Assembly (NCBI RefSeq): GCF_938023125.1
Contig: NZ_CALHDW010000018.1
Span: forward strand, 334,597 to 398,596
DNA length: 64,000 bases
DNA from: an uncultured Porphyromonas sp.
Lineage (GTDB): Bacteria > Bacteroidota > Bacteroidia > Bacteroidales > Porphyromonadaceae
Direction: 5' to 3'
The notes under the pieces were generated by a model. The model was given only the letters and a program-made list of their open reading frames with translations. It was not told the origin of the DNA and searched no databases. Below are positions 1 through 8,940 of the stretch, piece by piece; position 1 is the first letter of the stretch, and every line of letters starts with the position of its first letter. The translations under genes and the position numbers were made by a program.

Positions 1-2
1 GG

Positions 3-587
3 CGGGATAGGAGGGGAGACTGGAAGATCCCTGCCGGCTCTATGGTGATGACGTGCTTCTCGTCGGATTTCTTTATCGAAGAAATAGATGCCTGGAGGGA
101 GGAGGCTTGGCGGATGATGCGAGAGCGGAAGGACTTGGAGTTCTATATGGTCACCAAGCGTCCTGAGCGCATTGCCGAGAGTTTACCTCGCTTTTGGGCT
201 GAGCTAAAGGCCCGTGTTTATATCTGTTGTACGATGGAAAATCAGCGACGAGTAGATGAGCGTCTTCCGGTTTTTCAGGCACTGCCGCTCGTCCATCGTG
301 AGATAATAGTAGAGCCAATGCTCGAGATGGTAGACTTCCACGGCTCGTTGAGCGGTATCGATCGCATTATCGTGGGTGGTGAGTCGGGAAGAAACGCTCG
401 CCCCTGCTACTATGAATGGGTGTTAGATGTGCGTCGCCAATGCGAGGAGGCTAGAGTCGGGTTTCATTTCATGCAGACGGGTGGGAATTTCTATAAGGAC
501 GGAAAGAATTATAAACTTACGCACAAGCTGCAAATGGCGCAGGCTAGGCGTGCGAATATTGATATTGATTCTGAGGTCGCTCTTTGA
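3..587 (+). CDS. DUF5131 family (phage Gp37/Gp68-like) protein, 5' end cut by window edge
   Basis: The reading frame is open to the left edge of the window (residues RDRRGDWKIPAGS precede the first Met at 42), so the gene is partial and 42 is not its real start. Visible segments such as MTCFSSDFF, YMVTKRPERI and IIVGGESG match the DUF5131/Gp37-Gp68 family as I know it. The family is related to radical-SAM-like proteins and is named for phage genes, but many copies are chromosomal. The N-terminal part, which would carry the CxxxCxxC cluster motif, lies outside the window, so catalytic competence cannot be judged. The biochemical role of the family is not established. A hairpin with a T-run follows the stop codon. 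Confidence 0.75.
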   Translation, partial: RDRRGDWKIPAGSMVMTCFSSDFFIEEIDAWREEAWRMMRERKDLEFYMVTKRPERIAESLPRFWAELKARVYICCTMENQRRVDERLPVFQALPLVHREIIVEPMLEMVDFHGSLSGIDRIIVGGESGRNARPCYYEWVLDVRRQCEEARVGFHFMQTGGNFYKDGKNYKLTHKLQMAQARRANIDIDSEVAL

Positions 588-598
588 GCTTTGAGACC

Positions 599-630
599 AC
601 TCTTTCTATAATGTGAAAGAGTCTCTTTTT
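599..630 (+). terminator. Intrinsic terminator after the DUF5131 gene
   Basis: An 8-bp perfect stem (ACTCTTTC / GAAAGAGT) with an 8-nt loop is followed by CTCTTTTT, 11 bases after the stop codon. Confidence 0.65.
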
Positions 631-1132
631 ACATAGATAAAACAAAGGGCGTGTACTTGTGGTAGGTGCTAATACCCCCTGTGCATTATGTGGTGATGAT
701 GCAAGGGAAGAATCTTTTAGGAATAGAAATCTAAAAAGCAGTTCGCAAATGAACCCTTAGTACGACTATCAGTAGTGGTGTGCTCCCTTCTTATGTCCTC
801 GTTCGAGAGTTGTCTTGTTCATGTTTTAGTAGGGAGGGGCGTACGGTCTCCTTCTGTCATGTCGCTCTTCCCTTGTGGCGAAGAGGGTGGCCTAGCTCGC
901 CTTCTGGGATTACCTAAAAAGGGTGTGTTTTGTCAGTAATTGTACGGATTTGTTGGGCGAGGGGTGGGGTGGTAATGGTTCGAAATTCTTGTATTTATCT
1001 TGTTTTTAGGGTGGTAAAAAGGATTTCTTTCATCTCTTTTTTTGGCACGTTGTAGTACATTTCTGTATTACTAAAAGATACGGATTACCTATAAGTAGGT
1101 ACAAAAAGGGTGTATGTCTGACATTTAATCCC
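631..1132. other. Intergenic region without a recognised gene
   Basis: About 500 bases between the terminator and the rubrerythrin promoter. I found no convincing open frame, RNA gene or repeat. Coding remnants cannot be excluded without a protein search. Confidence 0.4.
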
Positions 1133-1140
1133 TACTTTTG
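1133..1140 (+). promoter_or_regulatory. Bacteroidota-type -7 element for rubrerythrin
   Basis: TACTTTTG matches TAnnTTTG and lies 43 bases before the rubrerythrin start codon. No good TTTG -33 element is visible at the expected spacing. Confidence 0.6.
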
Positions 1141-1183
1141 CACGCAGAAAACGAAAAGGAAACAGACAAATAAAAAAGAAACT

Positions 1184-1762
1184 ATGGAAAAGTCAATCAA
1201 AGGAACTCGTACAGAGAAGAATCTATTAGCCTCTTTTGCTGGGGAGTCTCAAGCACGTAGTAGATATACATTCTTTGCAAGTGTAGCTAAGAAAGAGGGT
1301 TATGAGCAAATCGCTGCCATCTTCCTCGAAACTGCAGAGCAGGAGCGTGAGCATGCCAAAACGTTCTTCAAATTCCTCGAAGGTGGGATGGTAGAGATCA
1401 CGGCTATGTATCCTGCCGGTGTAATTGGTACCACGATGGAGAACTTGGCTGCAGCTGCCGATGGTGAGAACGAAGAGCACACAGTGCTATATCCCGAAGC
1501 TGCCGACATCGCTGACGAAGAAGGATTCCCCACAATTGCAGCCGCATTCCGCCAGATTGCTAAGGTGGAGGCAGAGCACGAGCGTCGCTACCGTATTCTT
1601 CTGGAGCGAGTAAAAACAGAGACCGTATTCTCTCGTGAAGAAGAGATTATGTGGCAGTGCCGCAATTGTGGATACGTGCTCACTTCGAAGAAGGCGCCTG
1701 TAAAGTGCCCTGCTTGTCAGCATCCTCAGGCTTACTTCGAGCCCTGTAAGCAAAACTACTAA
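1184..1762 (+). CDS. rbr: Rubrerythrin
   Basis: Cytoplasmic non-haem iron peroxidase that reduces hydrogen peroxide and protects anaerobes from oxidative stress. The 192-residue protein has the two-part family structure. The N-terminal four-helix ferritin-like domain carries two ExxH iron-ligand motifs (E54-H57 and E129-H132). The C-terminal rubredoxin-like domain has CxxC pairs at C159/C162 and C175/C178, which hold the FeS4 centre. Length and both metal sites are complete. It stands alone, with its own promoter motif upstream and a non-coding stretch downstream. In related anaerobes rubrerythrin is induced by oxidative stress, but no OxyR site was identified here. Confidence 0.96.
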   Translation: MEKSIKGTRTEKNLLASFAGESQARSRYTFFASVAKKEGYEQIAAIFLETAEQEREHAKTFFKFLEGGMVEITAMYPAGVIGTTMENLAAAADGENEEHTVLYPEAADIADEEGFPTIAAAFRQIAKVEAEHERRYRILLERVKTETVFSREEEIMWQCRNCGYVLTSKKAPVKCPACQHPQAYFEPCKQNY

Positions 1763-2308
1763 ACACTCCTTCTCAAGCGGAGAAGCCCCCACGAAAAGTA
1801 GCAAACTATAGAGCTGCTTGGATAGAAGAGCCTCTGCACCTTATTATTATATACAAGAGGAGTGATGGGGCTAAAGAAATGGAATAGATCTATTTGTGAG
1901 ACGAGAAATGGGGTCCACACCCCCTCGTCGTAAAGCGCATGGTAGCTATACCGCTCCATGTATTGCCTTCTCTCTCTTGGCTCCCCTCGGGGCATGGATG
2001 GGGAGGTGCGGATTGAGCCAATGCGTTTTATTTGTTTGTGGGGTTGCCCCCTCGGTGGTCAAAAGGCGAAGGACCCTTCCTTACGTCTATGGTTTGATCT
2101 CCGGGGGCAACTTTTTATATCCGGAGGGAGTCTCTTCGAGCTGCCTAGAAGGTGAGGGGAAGAGTCCTTGTCAAAGGGAAGTATTGCCCTCTCTTGAGGG
2201 GTGGAGTAGGGCTGTATTTGGATGTGTAAGTGTCGTTGTTTTAGAGGTTTATTTGGGAGGATCTTTGTATTTGTCCTGCCAAAATGGGGCAGATCGGCAA
2301 GAATGAGC
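1763..2308. other. Intergenic region, G-rich, no gene recognised
   Basis: About 550 bases between rubrerythrin and the psd promoter. A 136-codon open frame (1896-2306 +) is present, but its composition looks non-coding and it resembles no family known to me. A short CTTCTC/GAGAAG hairpin follows the rubrerythrin stop without a T-run. Confidence 0.4.
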
Positions 2309-2316
2309 TACTTTTG
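2309..2316 (+). promoter_or_regulatory. -7 element for the psd-pssA operon
   Basis: TACTTTTG, an exact TAnnTTTG match, lies 59 bases before the psd start codon. The -33 element is not evident. Confidence 0.6.
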
Positions 2317-2375
2317 CAGGGCTAATGCTACCTGTGGGTAGCGCAAAAGAAATAAATGACACCAGTAGGTAGCCA

Positions 2376-3050
2376 ATGAAAGTTCACCACGAAGGAAGAG
2401 GGATTCTGTTCAGTTTCTTTCTTATATTCTCAGTTATAGATGCCCTAGCATTCCTGGCATCTCCCTATATTCTTATCCCTATTGTATTGCTCGTAGGTAC
2501 GCTTGTCCTTATGGGGTTGGCGTTCAATTTCTTCCGGAGTCCCAATCGGCACAATGAGGGCGAAGGGCAAGAAGATATTATCGTGGCTCCTGCCGATGGT
2601 AAGCTCGTGACCATAGAAGAGGTGTATGAGGGAGAGATTTTGCAGACACAGTGCCTCAAGGTTTCTATTTTTATGTCTATCTATGATGTACATGCCAATT
2701 GGTTTGCATGCAATGGCGTTGTGCGTCACGTAAGCCATACGGATGGGAATTTCTACAAGGCTTTCCTGCCAAAGAGTAGTACCGAGAACGAGCGAAGTGC
2801 TGTGGTGATAGAGACGCCGCAAGGGCATCGTGTGCTGGAGCGTCAGATTGCCGGGGCTGTGGCTCGGCGTATTGTTACCTATCCTCAGGTGGGTGATGTG
2901 GGTACCATTAATGATTTTGTGGGCTTTATCAAGTTTGGTTCGCGTATTGATCTTTACCTCCCGCTAGGTACGGAGATTTTTATTGCGCCGGAGACAAAGG
3001 TGAAAGGTAATACTACCGTTATCGGGAAGCTCCCCTCTGTGCAACGATGA
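2376..3050 (+). CDS. psd: Phosphatidylserine decarboxylase proenzyme
   Basis: Decarboxylates phosphatidylserine to phosphatidylethanolamine at the membrane. It is the short (about 220-residue) form typical of Bacteroidota. One or two hydrophobic segments occupy residues 10-50. The autocleavage site that creates the pyruvoyl group is the Gly188-Ser189 pair in KFGSRID near the C-terminus. APADG (about 71-75) and the DVHANWF segment (about 104-110) are family signatures. It overlaps the downstream pssA by four bases (ATGA), so the two successive steps of PE synthesis are translationally coupled, in reverse order of the pathway. Confidence 0.96.
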   Translation: MKVHHEGRGILFSFFLIFSVIDALAFLASPYILIPIVLLVGTLVLMGLAFNFFRSPNRHNEGEGQEDIIVAPADGKLVTIEEVYEGEILQTQCLKVSIFMSIYDVHANWFACNGVVRHVSHTDGNFYKAFLPKSSTENERSAVVIETPQGHRVLERQIAGAVARRIVTYPQVGDVGTINDFVGFIKFGSRIDLYLPLGTEIFIAPETKVKGNTTVIGKLPSVQR

Positions 3051-3763
3051 AAAGCATTCGCTACTATATCCCCAATTGCATCACCCTTGCTAATCTTATA
3101 GCAGGTTGCCTTGCCATTTATCAGGTCTTGGTCAACGGGGATGGCAATGCCGCCGCTTGGTGCATTGTGGCAGCAGGTGTTTTCGATCTGTTCGATGGCT
3201 TGGTGGCTCGTCTGCTCCATGCTCAGAGCGCTATTGGTGCCGACCTGGATTCCTTAAGTGATGTGGTCAGTTTTGGCGTTGCCCCGGCGATGATTCTTCT
3301 CTGCTTTTTGGAGAGAGCAACCCTCTCTGTTTGGTTTGCATTGCCGGCTCTCTTGATTGCGGCATTCTCGGCTCTACGTCTTGCCAAGTTCAATAATGAT
3401 ACTCGTCAAACTACCTCCTTTTTAGGGCTGCCAGTGCCGGCAAATGCACTCTTGTGGATCGGTATTGTGGCTACACTCTCCCGGTTGCCGCTCACGATGC
3501 CTATCCTATTGTCTATTGTGTATCCCTTGGTATTGGTAAGTTGTGTCTATTTGGTGGCAGACATTCCTTTGATTGCATTTAAGATACACTTTCCGCTAAC
3601 GGAGAAAAAAGATCGCGTACTTCTGTCTATTGCGTTGGTCTTGCTTGTCCTTGGCACACTGTTTGTGTGTTTGTTGGGGTGGGCAGGGTTGCTTCCTTTT
3701 GTCGTAAGTTACCTTATTGCCTCTGCGCTCTATCGTCTTTTTGGGCGGACTAATAACAAATAG
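3047..3763 (+). CDS. pssA: CDP-diacylglycerol--serine O-phosphatidyltransferase
   Basis: Integral membrane enzyme that joins serine to CDP-diacylglycerol, giving phosphatidylserine, the substrate of Psd encoded just upstream. The CDP-alcohol phosphotransferase motif DGxxAR(x8)GxxxDxxxD is complete, from D50-G51 and A54-R55 to G64, D68 and D72. Several hydrophobic transmembrane segments fill the rest of the 238 residues. The start codon overlaps the psd stop, and a DUF4834 gene follows after 15 bases, so the three appear to be one transcription unit. Confidence 0.95.
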   Translation: MKSIRYYIPNCITLANLIAGCLAIYQVLVNGDGNAAAWCIVAAGVFDLFDGLVARLLHAQSAIGADLDSLSDVVSFGVAPAMILLCFLERATLSVWFALPALLIAAFSALRLAKFNNDTRQTTSFLGLPVPANALLWIGIVATLSRLPLTMPILLSIVYPLVLVSCVYLVADIPLIAFKIHFPLTEKKDRVLLSIALVLLVLGTLFVCLLGWAGLLPFVVSYLIASALYRLFGRTNNK

Positions 3764-3778
3764 TAGTCAATTGGTAGT

Positions 3779-4045
3779 ATGACTTTTTTCCTCATAATCG
3801 TCCTTATAGGGGTACTCTTTTACCTCTTCCGTATCCAGATCCTCAAATGGTTTTTACGCCGTGCGGGGATGTATAACGCCTCCCAAGAGACCTCTCGCTC
3901 TCAGAAGAGAAGAGGGGAGAGGGAGCCTCACCGATCGCCCGGAGAAAAGGTGGATATCACGACGGTGGATAAGCGCAAATTTGATAAGGGACAAGGGGAG
4001 TACGTAGACTTTACAGAAGAGAAAAATACAAATCCGGAGCAGTAG
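3779..4045 (+). CDS. DUF4834 family small membrane-anchored protein
   Basis: An 88-residue protein with one N-terminal transmembrane helix (about residues 2-20) and a charged, probably disordered cytoplasmic tail rich in Lys, Arg, Glu and Asp. The tail motif KVDITTVDKRKFDKGQGEYV is characteristic of the DUF4834 family, which I know from Bacteroidota next to phospholipid genes. Function is unknown. Its location 15 bases after pssA suggests a role connected with membrane lipid synthesis, which is inference from context. Confidence 0.8.
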   Translation: MTFFLIIVLIGVLFYLFRIQILKWFLRRAGMYNASQETSRSQKRRGEREPHRSPGEKVDITTVDKRKFDKGQGEYVDFTEEKNTNPEQ

Positions 4046-4182
4046 ACCCGAGGGGGCTCCTGCATTACAATTATTTTTTTTGCCGTTGGGGAGGTTCTCT
4101 AGTGGCCTAATCCCTATTCGTACAGCTCTGAGTGCGAGCAGATTTCGTTGTTAAAGGATGTAATATTCCATCCGGAAGGATA

Positions 4183-4210
4183 TTTGTTTGATGGGATTTG
4201 ACTACTTTTG
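4183..4210 (+). promoter_or_regulatory. Promoter of the nqr operon
   Basis: The -7 element TACTTTTG is at 4203-4210, and a TTTG at 4183-4186 lies 16 bases before it, slightly short of the usual 19-21. Its place 38 bases before the ATG at 4248 supports that start over an upstream in-frame TTG at 4188. Confidence 0.65.
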
Positions 4211-4247
4211 CAGAACTGAAATTGTAGCAACGACAGAGATTGTAGTC

Positions 4248-5606
4248 ATGGCTAAATCGATAAAAATACGAAAGGGCCTCTCCTTGAATCTAAAGGGGAA
4301 AGCCCCGTTGGAGCATTTGGTTGCTCCTAAGCCAAGCAGTACCTATGGGTTAGTCCCCGATGACTATGTGGGTGTGATCCCCAAACTTATGGTGCATGTG
4401 GGCGATAAAGTAGAGTGCGGAACGCCTCTTTTTTACGATAAAACCTTTCCCGAAATCAAGTTTGCGAGCCCGGTGGCTGGTGAGGTTGTGGCCGTTAATC
4501 GTGGGGCAAAGCGTAAGGTTTTGAGCGTGGAGGTGCGTCCCTCTGGGGATACGGCTTCGGTCTCATTTGCACCTTATAAAAAGGAGAGCTCCTCTCGTGA
4601 GGCTCTTCTTGAGATGCTACTTGGTTCGGGGATGTGGGCATTTTTCAAACAACGTCCCTATGATAGGATTGCCAACCCTCGGGAGATGCCGAGAGATGTC
4701 TTTGTAACGGCCAATCTGACGGCTCCCCTAGCTCCCTCTATGGAGTTCCTATTAAAGGATAGAGCAGAGGACTTGCAAGTTGCCCTTGCTGCCCTACAGA
4801 CGCTCACTGAGGGCTCTGTGTATTTGGGAGTCCCTGCCGGCCTCGCTTTCACAGCCCCTCAGGGCGTGGAGGTGGTTACCGTGGAGGGGCCTCATCCTGC
4901 CGGTAATGTGGGCGTCCTTATCAATCATATCCGCCCGATCAATAAGGGGGAAGTGGTGTGGACCCTAAAGGCCACGGATTTGCTCGTTGTAGGGCGCTTC
5001 TTGCGCACCGGTAAGGTGGATTTCTCTCGTACGATAGTCATTGCCGGCTCCGATGCTGCGCAGCGTGGGTATGCAACGATCACTCCGGGAGCAAGAGCGT
5101 TGGACCTCTACGGTTCGGACCTCTGCGTAAAGCAAGATCACGAACGGATTATCAACGGAGACGTCCTTACGGGAGTGCGTATCTCGGATGAGCGTCCTTT
5201 TACTTCGCTCAACGTGGATCAGATAAGCATTATCCCCGAAGGTGACGATTGCGACGAGGCCTTTGGGTGGATCGCTCCTCGCTTTAAGCAGTTTAGTGCC
5301 AACCGCAGCTACTTCTCGTGGTTGCTTGGTAAGAAACGTGAGTATGCCTTCGATGCACGTATCAAGGGGGGCGAGAGGGCTATGATTATGAGCCACGAAT
5401 ACGATCGCGTTTTCCCTATGGATATTTTTCCCGAGCAGCTTATCAAAGCCACTATTGCCTACGATATCGACAAAATGGAGGCTCTGGGAATTTACGAAGT
5501 GGCTCCCGAGGATTTTGCGTTGTGCGAATTTGTCTGCTCTTCGAAGATGGAATTGCAGTATATCATACGCAATGGGCTCGACCTCCTCTACAAAGAAATG
5601 AATTAA
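4248..5606 (+). CDS. nqrA: Na+-translocating NADH:quinone oxidoreductase subunit A
   Basis: Peripheral cytoplasmic-side subunit of the six-subunit NQR complex, which couples NADH oxidation by quinone to Na+ export. From the ATG at 4248 the product has 452 residues, normal for NqrA. The N-terminus MAKSIKIRKGLSLNLKGKAP and the barrel-sandwich segment around VHVGDKVECGTPLFYDK are typical. An in-frame upstream extension to a TTG at 4188 is rejected because it would span the promoter. It is the first gene of nqrABCDEF, all co-directional with short gaps. Confidence 0.95.
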   Translation: MAKSIKIRKGLSLNLKGKAPLEHLVAPKPSSTYGLVPDDYVGVIPKLMVHVGDKVECGTPLFYDKTFPEIKFASPVAGEVVAVNRGAKRKVLSVEVRPSGDTASVSFAPYKKESSSREALLEMLLGSGMWAFFKQRPYDRIANPREMPRDVFVTANLTAPLAPSMEFLLKDRAEDLQVALAALQTLTEGSVYLGVPAGLAFTAPQGVEVVTVEGPHPAGNVGVLINHIRPINKGEVVWTLKATDLLVVGRFLRTGKVDFSRTIVIAGSDAAQRGYATITPGARALDLYGSDLCVKQDHERIINGDVLTGVRISDERPFTSLNVDQISIIPEGDDCDEAFGWIAPRFKQFSANRSYFSWLLGKKREYAFDARIKGGERAMIMSHEYDRVFPMDIFPEQLIKATIAYDIDKMEALGIYEVAPEDFALCEFVCSSKMELQYIIRNGLDLLYKEMN

Positions 5607-5621
5607 CCCTTCCCTATAGAT

Positions 5622-6818
5622 ATGAAAGGATTCTTTGATAAATATCGTGCAACCTTCTCCGAAGGGGGGAAGTTGCATGCCTTCCATTCGCTTTTTGAGG
5701 GGATGGAAACATTTATGTTTGTGCCTCACGATACCGCTCGTAGGGGGACGCATATTCACGATGCAATAGACTCGAAGAGAGTGATGAGTATGGTGATTCT
5801 CGCCTTGATTCCTTCTCTACTCTTTGGGATGTACAACGTGGGATATCAGCATTACCTGGCTATCGGGGAGCTCGCTGCTCGCGACTTTTGGTCGATCTTT
5901 GGCTTTGGTTTCCTTGCCGTGCTGCCCAAACTCATTGTGGCTTATGTAGTGGGGCTCGGGATTGAGTTCACGGTCGCTCAATGGAAAAAAGAGGAGATCC
6001 AAGAGGGATTCCTAGTGACGGGATTCTTGATCCCCCTCATTGTGCCGGTAGATACTCCGCTGTGGATGATTGCCGTAGCGACGGCCATGTCCGTAGTCTT
6101 TGCCAAGGAAGTTTTTGGCGGTACGGGATACAATGTCTTTAACGTAGCCTTGATTACTCGTGCGATCCTCTTCTTTGCTTACCCGACCAAGATGACGGGG
6201 GACAACGTTTTTGTCCGCACGGGTGATAGCTTTGGACTAGGAGCCGGTACGTTGGTAGATGGCTACTCCGGAGCAACTCCCCTCGGTCAAATTGCGACTG
6301 CCGGAGATACGCTTCCCGCACTACACAATGTGGTGGGCGAACCTCTCTCTTATCTTGACGCCTTCTTGGGATTCATCCCCGGCTCTATTGGGGAGGTTTC
6401 TACACTGGCTATCCTGATCGGGGCTGTGTTCCTTATTTGGACGGGGATTGCAAGTTGGAAGATTATGCTCTCGGGTGTTGTGGGAGCCTCTCTCATGGCT
6501 CTGCTTTTCAATGCGGTCGGTTCTACGGCAGCTATGCAGATGACACCCCTCATGCACCTTTTGTATGGTGGCTTTGCCTTTGGGCTTGTATTCATGGCAA
6601 CGGACCCCGTAACCTCGGCTCGTACCGAGACCGGCAAGTGGATCTATGGATTCTTTGTTGGGGTCATGTGCGTCTTTATCCGCGTACTCAACCCCGGGTA
6701 TCCTGAGGGGATGATGCTTGCCATCCTACTTATGAATGTATTCGCTCCTCTTATCGATTACTTCGTGGTAAATGCGAATATCCAACGTCGTGCTCGCCGT
6801 CTAAAAAAGGCAAACTAA
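5622..6818 (+). CDS. nqrB: Na+-translocating NADH:quinone oxidoreductase subunit B
   Basis: Polytopic membrane subunit that carries a covalently bound FMN and takes part in Na+ translocation. The flavin attachment motif SGAT is present, with the acceptor Thr at residue 219. The 398-residue length and the many hydrophobic helices fit the family. The N-terminal cytoplasmic stretch before the first helix (about residue 50) is usual. The start codon lies 15 bases after the nqrA stop. No abnormality seen. Confidence 0.96.
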   Translation: MKGFFDKYRATFSEGGKLHAFHSLFEGMETFMFVPHDTARRGTHIHDAIDSKRVMSMVILALIPSLLFGMYNVGYQHYLAIGELAARDFWSIFGFGFLAVLPKLIVAYVVGLGIEFTVAQWKKEEIQEGFLVTGFLIPLIVPVDTPLWMIAVATAMSVVFAKEVFGGTGYNVFNVALITRAILFFAYPTKMTGDNVFVRTGDSFGLGAGTLVDGYSGATPLGQIATAGDTLPALHNVVGEPLSYLDAFLGFIPGSIGEVSTLAILIGAVFLIWTGIASWKIMLSGVVGASLMALLFNAVGSTAAMQMTPLMHLLYGGFAFGLVFMATDPVTSARTETGKWIYGFFVGVMCVFIRVLNPGYPEGMMLAILLMNVFAPLIDYFVVNANIQRRARRLKKAN

Positions 6819-6849
6819 CCAATACGAGCTTTCTAATAGACAAGAAACT

Positions 6850-7587
6850 ATGAATAGAGAGAGTAATACATACACTATAGTATACGCAGCCATTATGGTT
6901 GCTCTCGTAGCTGTTGCTCTTGCTTTCACCTCACAGGTGCTCAAGGCACCCCAGGAAGAGAATGTCAAGATAGACAAGATGGAGCAGATCCTTCGCTCTG
7001 TGCATCAGGCTGCCCCCAGTAAAAAAGAGGTGAGCCAGCTCTACAAGACCATCATCAAACAAGAGCTTCTCATCAATGCTAAGGGTGAAGTGCTTCGTAC
7101 ATTTGAGGGCGAAGAAATTGCCAATAACGCTGCATTCAATCTAAATACTGCCAATCAATTTAAGTTGCTCGCAAGCAATCCCGATGCCGAGCTCCCTCTG
7201 TATATCGCAGAAGTTGATGGGGCGAAAAAATTCATTATCCCCCTCAATGGAGCCGGACTTTGGAATGTAATCTGGGGCTATATGGCTATTGATGAGGACG
7301 GAACCACCGTCTTTGGTAGTGACTTTGGGCATGCCGGAGAAACTCCGGGGCTGGGTGCCGAAATTGCAACAGAGCACTTCTCTTCTCGCTTTATCGGCAA
7401 GCATATTGCCAATGCCGAGGGGCAAGTGATTGGGATTGCCGTGGTAAAGAATGGCAAGTCGCCCGACGAACGTGAGTTTGTAGACGGCGTAACCGGTGGT
7501 ACTCTTACCAGTAATGGGGTTGACGCAATGCTCTCAAGCTCGCTCAAACCCTACGAGAAATATCTTCAAGCCAACGCTACCAAATAA
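6850..7587 (+). CDS. nqrC: Na+-translocating NADH:quinone oxidoreductase subunit C
   Basis: Subunit with one N-terminal transmembrane helix (about residues 9-29) and a periplasmic FMN-binding domain. The attachment motif is GVTGGTLTS, with Thr218 as the expected phosphoester acceptor. The preceding GxGAE segment (GLGAEIATE) is typical of FMN-binding NqrC/RnfG domains. Length 245 is normal. It lies 31 bases downstream of nqrB and 15 bases before nqrD. Confidence 0.95.
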   Translation: MNRESNTYTIVYAAIMVALVAVALAFTSQVLKAPQEENVKIDKMEQILRSVHQAAPSKKEVSQLYKTIIKQELLINAKGEVLRTFEGEEIANNAAFNLNTANQFKLLASNPDAELPLYIAEVDGAKKFIIPLNGAGLWNVIWGYMAIDEDGTTVFGSDFGHAGETPGLGAEIATEHFSSRFIGKHIANAEGQVIGIAVVKNGKSPDEREFVDGVTGGTLTSNGVDAMLSSSLKPYEKYLQANATK

Positions 7588-7602
7588 GGAAGAATAGAGA
7601 TT

Positions 7603-8223
7603 ATGGCAAATAAAAATAAAGAGGTTTTACTAGGGCCGCTCAGTAGTAACAATCCCGTGCTCATCCAGGTGCTGGGTATTTGCTCGGCTCTTGCTGTTAC
7701 GTCGCAGCTCAAGCCCGCTCTTGTAATGGGGCTCTCTGTAACGGCTGTATTGGCTTTTGCCAATGTTATTATTTCGTTGATTCGTAATACTATTCCCACA
7801 CGTATTCGTATCATTGTACAGCTCGTGGTGGTAGCAGCTCTTGTAACAATCGTAAATGAAATACTCAAAGCCTACGTCTACGACATCAGCAAACAGCTTT
7901 CGGTATACGTTGGTCTTATTATTACGAACTGCATCCTAATGGGACGCCTTGAGGCCTTCGCTCTTGGGCATAAGCCTTGGGAGTCGTTCCTCGATGGGGT
8001 AGGCAACGGGGTCGGATACGGTATGGTGCTACTCATCATTGGCTTTGTTCGTGAGCTATTTGGCAATGGAAGCCTTTTCGGCTTCCGCGTGATCCCTCAG
8101 TCTTTTTACGATATGGGGTATGCCAATTTTGGCCTGATGAATATGGCTCCTATGGCCCTCATCATACTTGCTTGTGTGGTATGGGTTCAGCGGAGTTACA
8201 ACAAAAATCTACAAGAAGCGTAG
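7603..8223 (+). CDS. nqrD: Na+-translocating NADH:quinone oxidoreductase subunit D
   Basis: Polytopic membrane subunit (206 residues, about six helices) that forms, together with NqrE, part of the transmembrane core and intramembrane iron centre of the complex. The segment VYVGLIITNCILMGRLEAFA, with its Cys in an inverted-topology helix, is the family hallmark. It sits in the expected order between nqrC and nqrE. Confidence 0.95.
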   Translation: MANKNKEVLLGPLSSNNPVLIQVLGICSALAVTSQLKPALVMGLSVTAVLAFANVIISLIRNTIPTRIRIIVQLVVVAALVTIVNEILKAYVYDISKQLSVYVGLIITNCILMGRLEAFALGHKPWESFLDGVGNGVGYGMVLLIIGFVRELFGNGSLFGFRVIPQSFYDMGYANFGLMNMAPMALIILACVVWVQRSYNKNLQEA

Positions 8224-8260
8224 AGAGAAGGTAGGATAAGTTATACTAGAAAGACGGATT

Positions 8261-8887
8261 ATGAATTACGCAGTAGATCTTCTGAGCCTCTTCTTTCGCT
8301 CGGTATTTATTGACAATATGATCTTCGCATTTTACCTCGGGATGTGTTCGTTTCTCGCGGTATCGAAGAATGTGAAGACGGCTTTGGGCTTGGGCATTGC
8401 GGTAACTTTTGTGCTTACTTGCACCCTGCCGATTAACTATTTGCTCGAGAACTACATCTTCAAAGAGGGCGCACTCACGTGGCTTAGTCCCTCCTTTGCT
8501 TCCGTAGACCTTAGCTTCCTTTCCTTTATTCTTTTCATTGCAGTTATTGCCTCCTTCACTCAGTTGGTGGAGATGGTGGTGGAGCGTTATGCTCCCGCTT
8601 TGTACGCCTCGCTAGGGATTTTCTTGCCTCTGATCGCTGTGAATTGTGCCATCTTGGGAGGATCTCTCTTTATGCAACAAAGAGAATTTGCAGATCTGGG
8701 ACAAGCTTCTGTTTACGGCTTTGGCTCCGGGATTGGATGGCTCGTTGCCATTGTAGGAATGGCTGCAATCCGCGAGAAATTGCAGTTCTCCAACATTCCT
8801 AAGCCGCTAAGAGGTTTTGGTATAGCCCTCATCGTTACGGGGCTTATGGGGATGGCTTTCGTTTGCTTCTCGGGGGTTAAGCTTTAG
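8261..8887 (+). CDS. nqrE: Na+-translocating NADH:quinone oxidoreductase subunit E
   Basis: Polytopic membrane subunit homologous to NqrD, 208 residues with about six helices. The GIFLPLIAVNCAILGG segment supplies the conserved Cys paired with that of NqrD for the intramembrane iron site. The N-terminus (SLFFRSVFIDNMIFAFYLGM) matches the family. It lies 37 bases after nqrD and 53 bases before nqrF. Confidence 0.95.
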   Translation: MNYAVDLLSLFFRSVFIDNMIFAFYLGMCSFLAVSKNVKTALGLGIAVTFVLTCTLPINYLLENYIFKEGALTWLSPSFASVDLSFLSFILFIAVIASFTQLVEMVVERYAPALYASLGIFLPLIAVNCAILGGSLFMQQREFADLGQASVYGFGSGIGWLVAIVGMAAIREKLQFSNIPKPLRGFGIALIVTGLMGMAFVCFSGVKL

Positions 8888-8940
8888 GAGGCAACTTAGA
8901 AAGTTCGTAGAAGACTAAGTAATAAAAAGGAATACACGAT

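Noticed and set aside
1896..2306. 136-codon frame between rubrerythrin and psd
   Set aside because: Composition (many Cys, Gly, Ser, Arg) looks like translated non-coding G-rich DNA, with no family match in memory.
4188..4247. TTG start 20 codons before nqrA
   Set aside because: The extension spans the TACTTTTG promoter element, and NqrA homologues begin at the later Met.
4965..5759. 264-codon open frame antisense to nqrA/nqrB
   Set aside because: It lies opposite a strongly conserved gene, has no recognisable family and no promoter or ribosome site.
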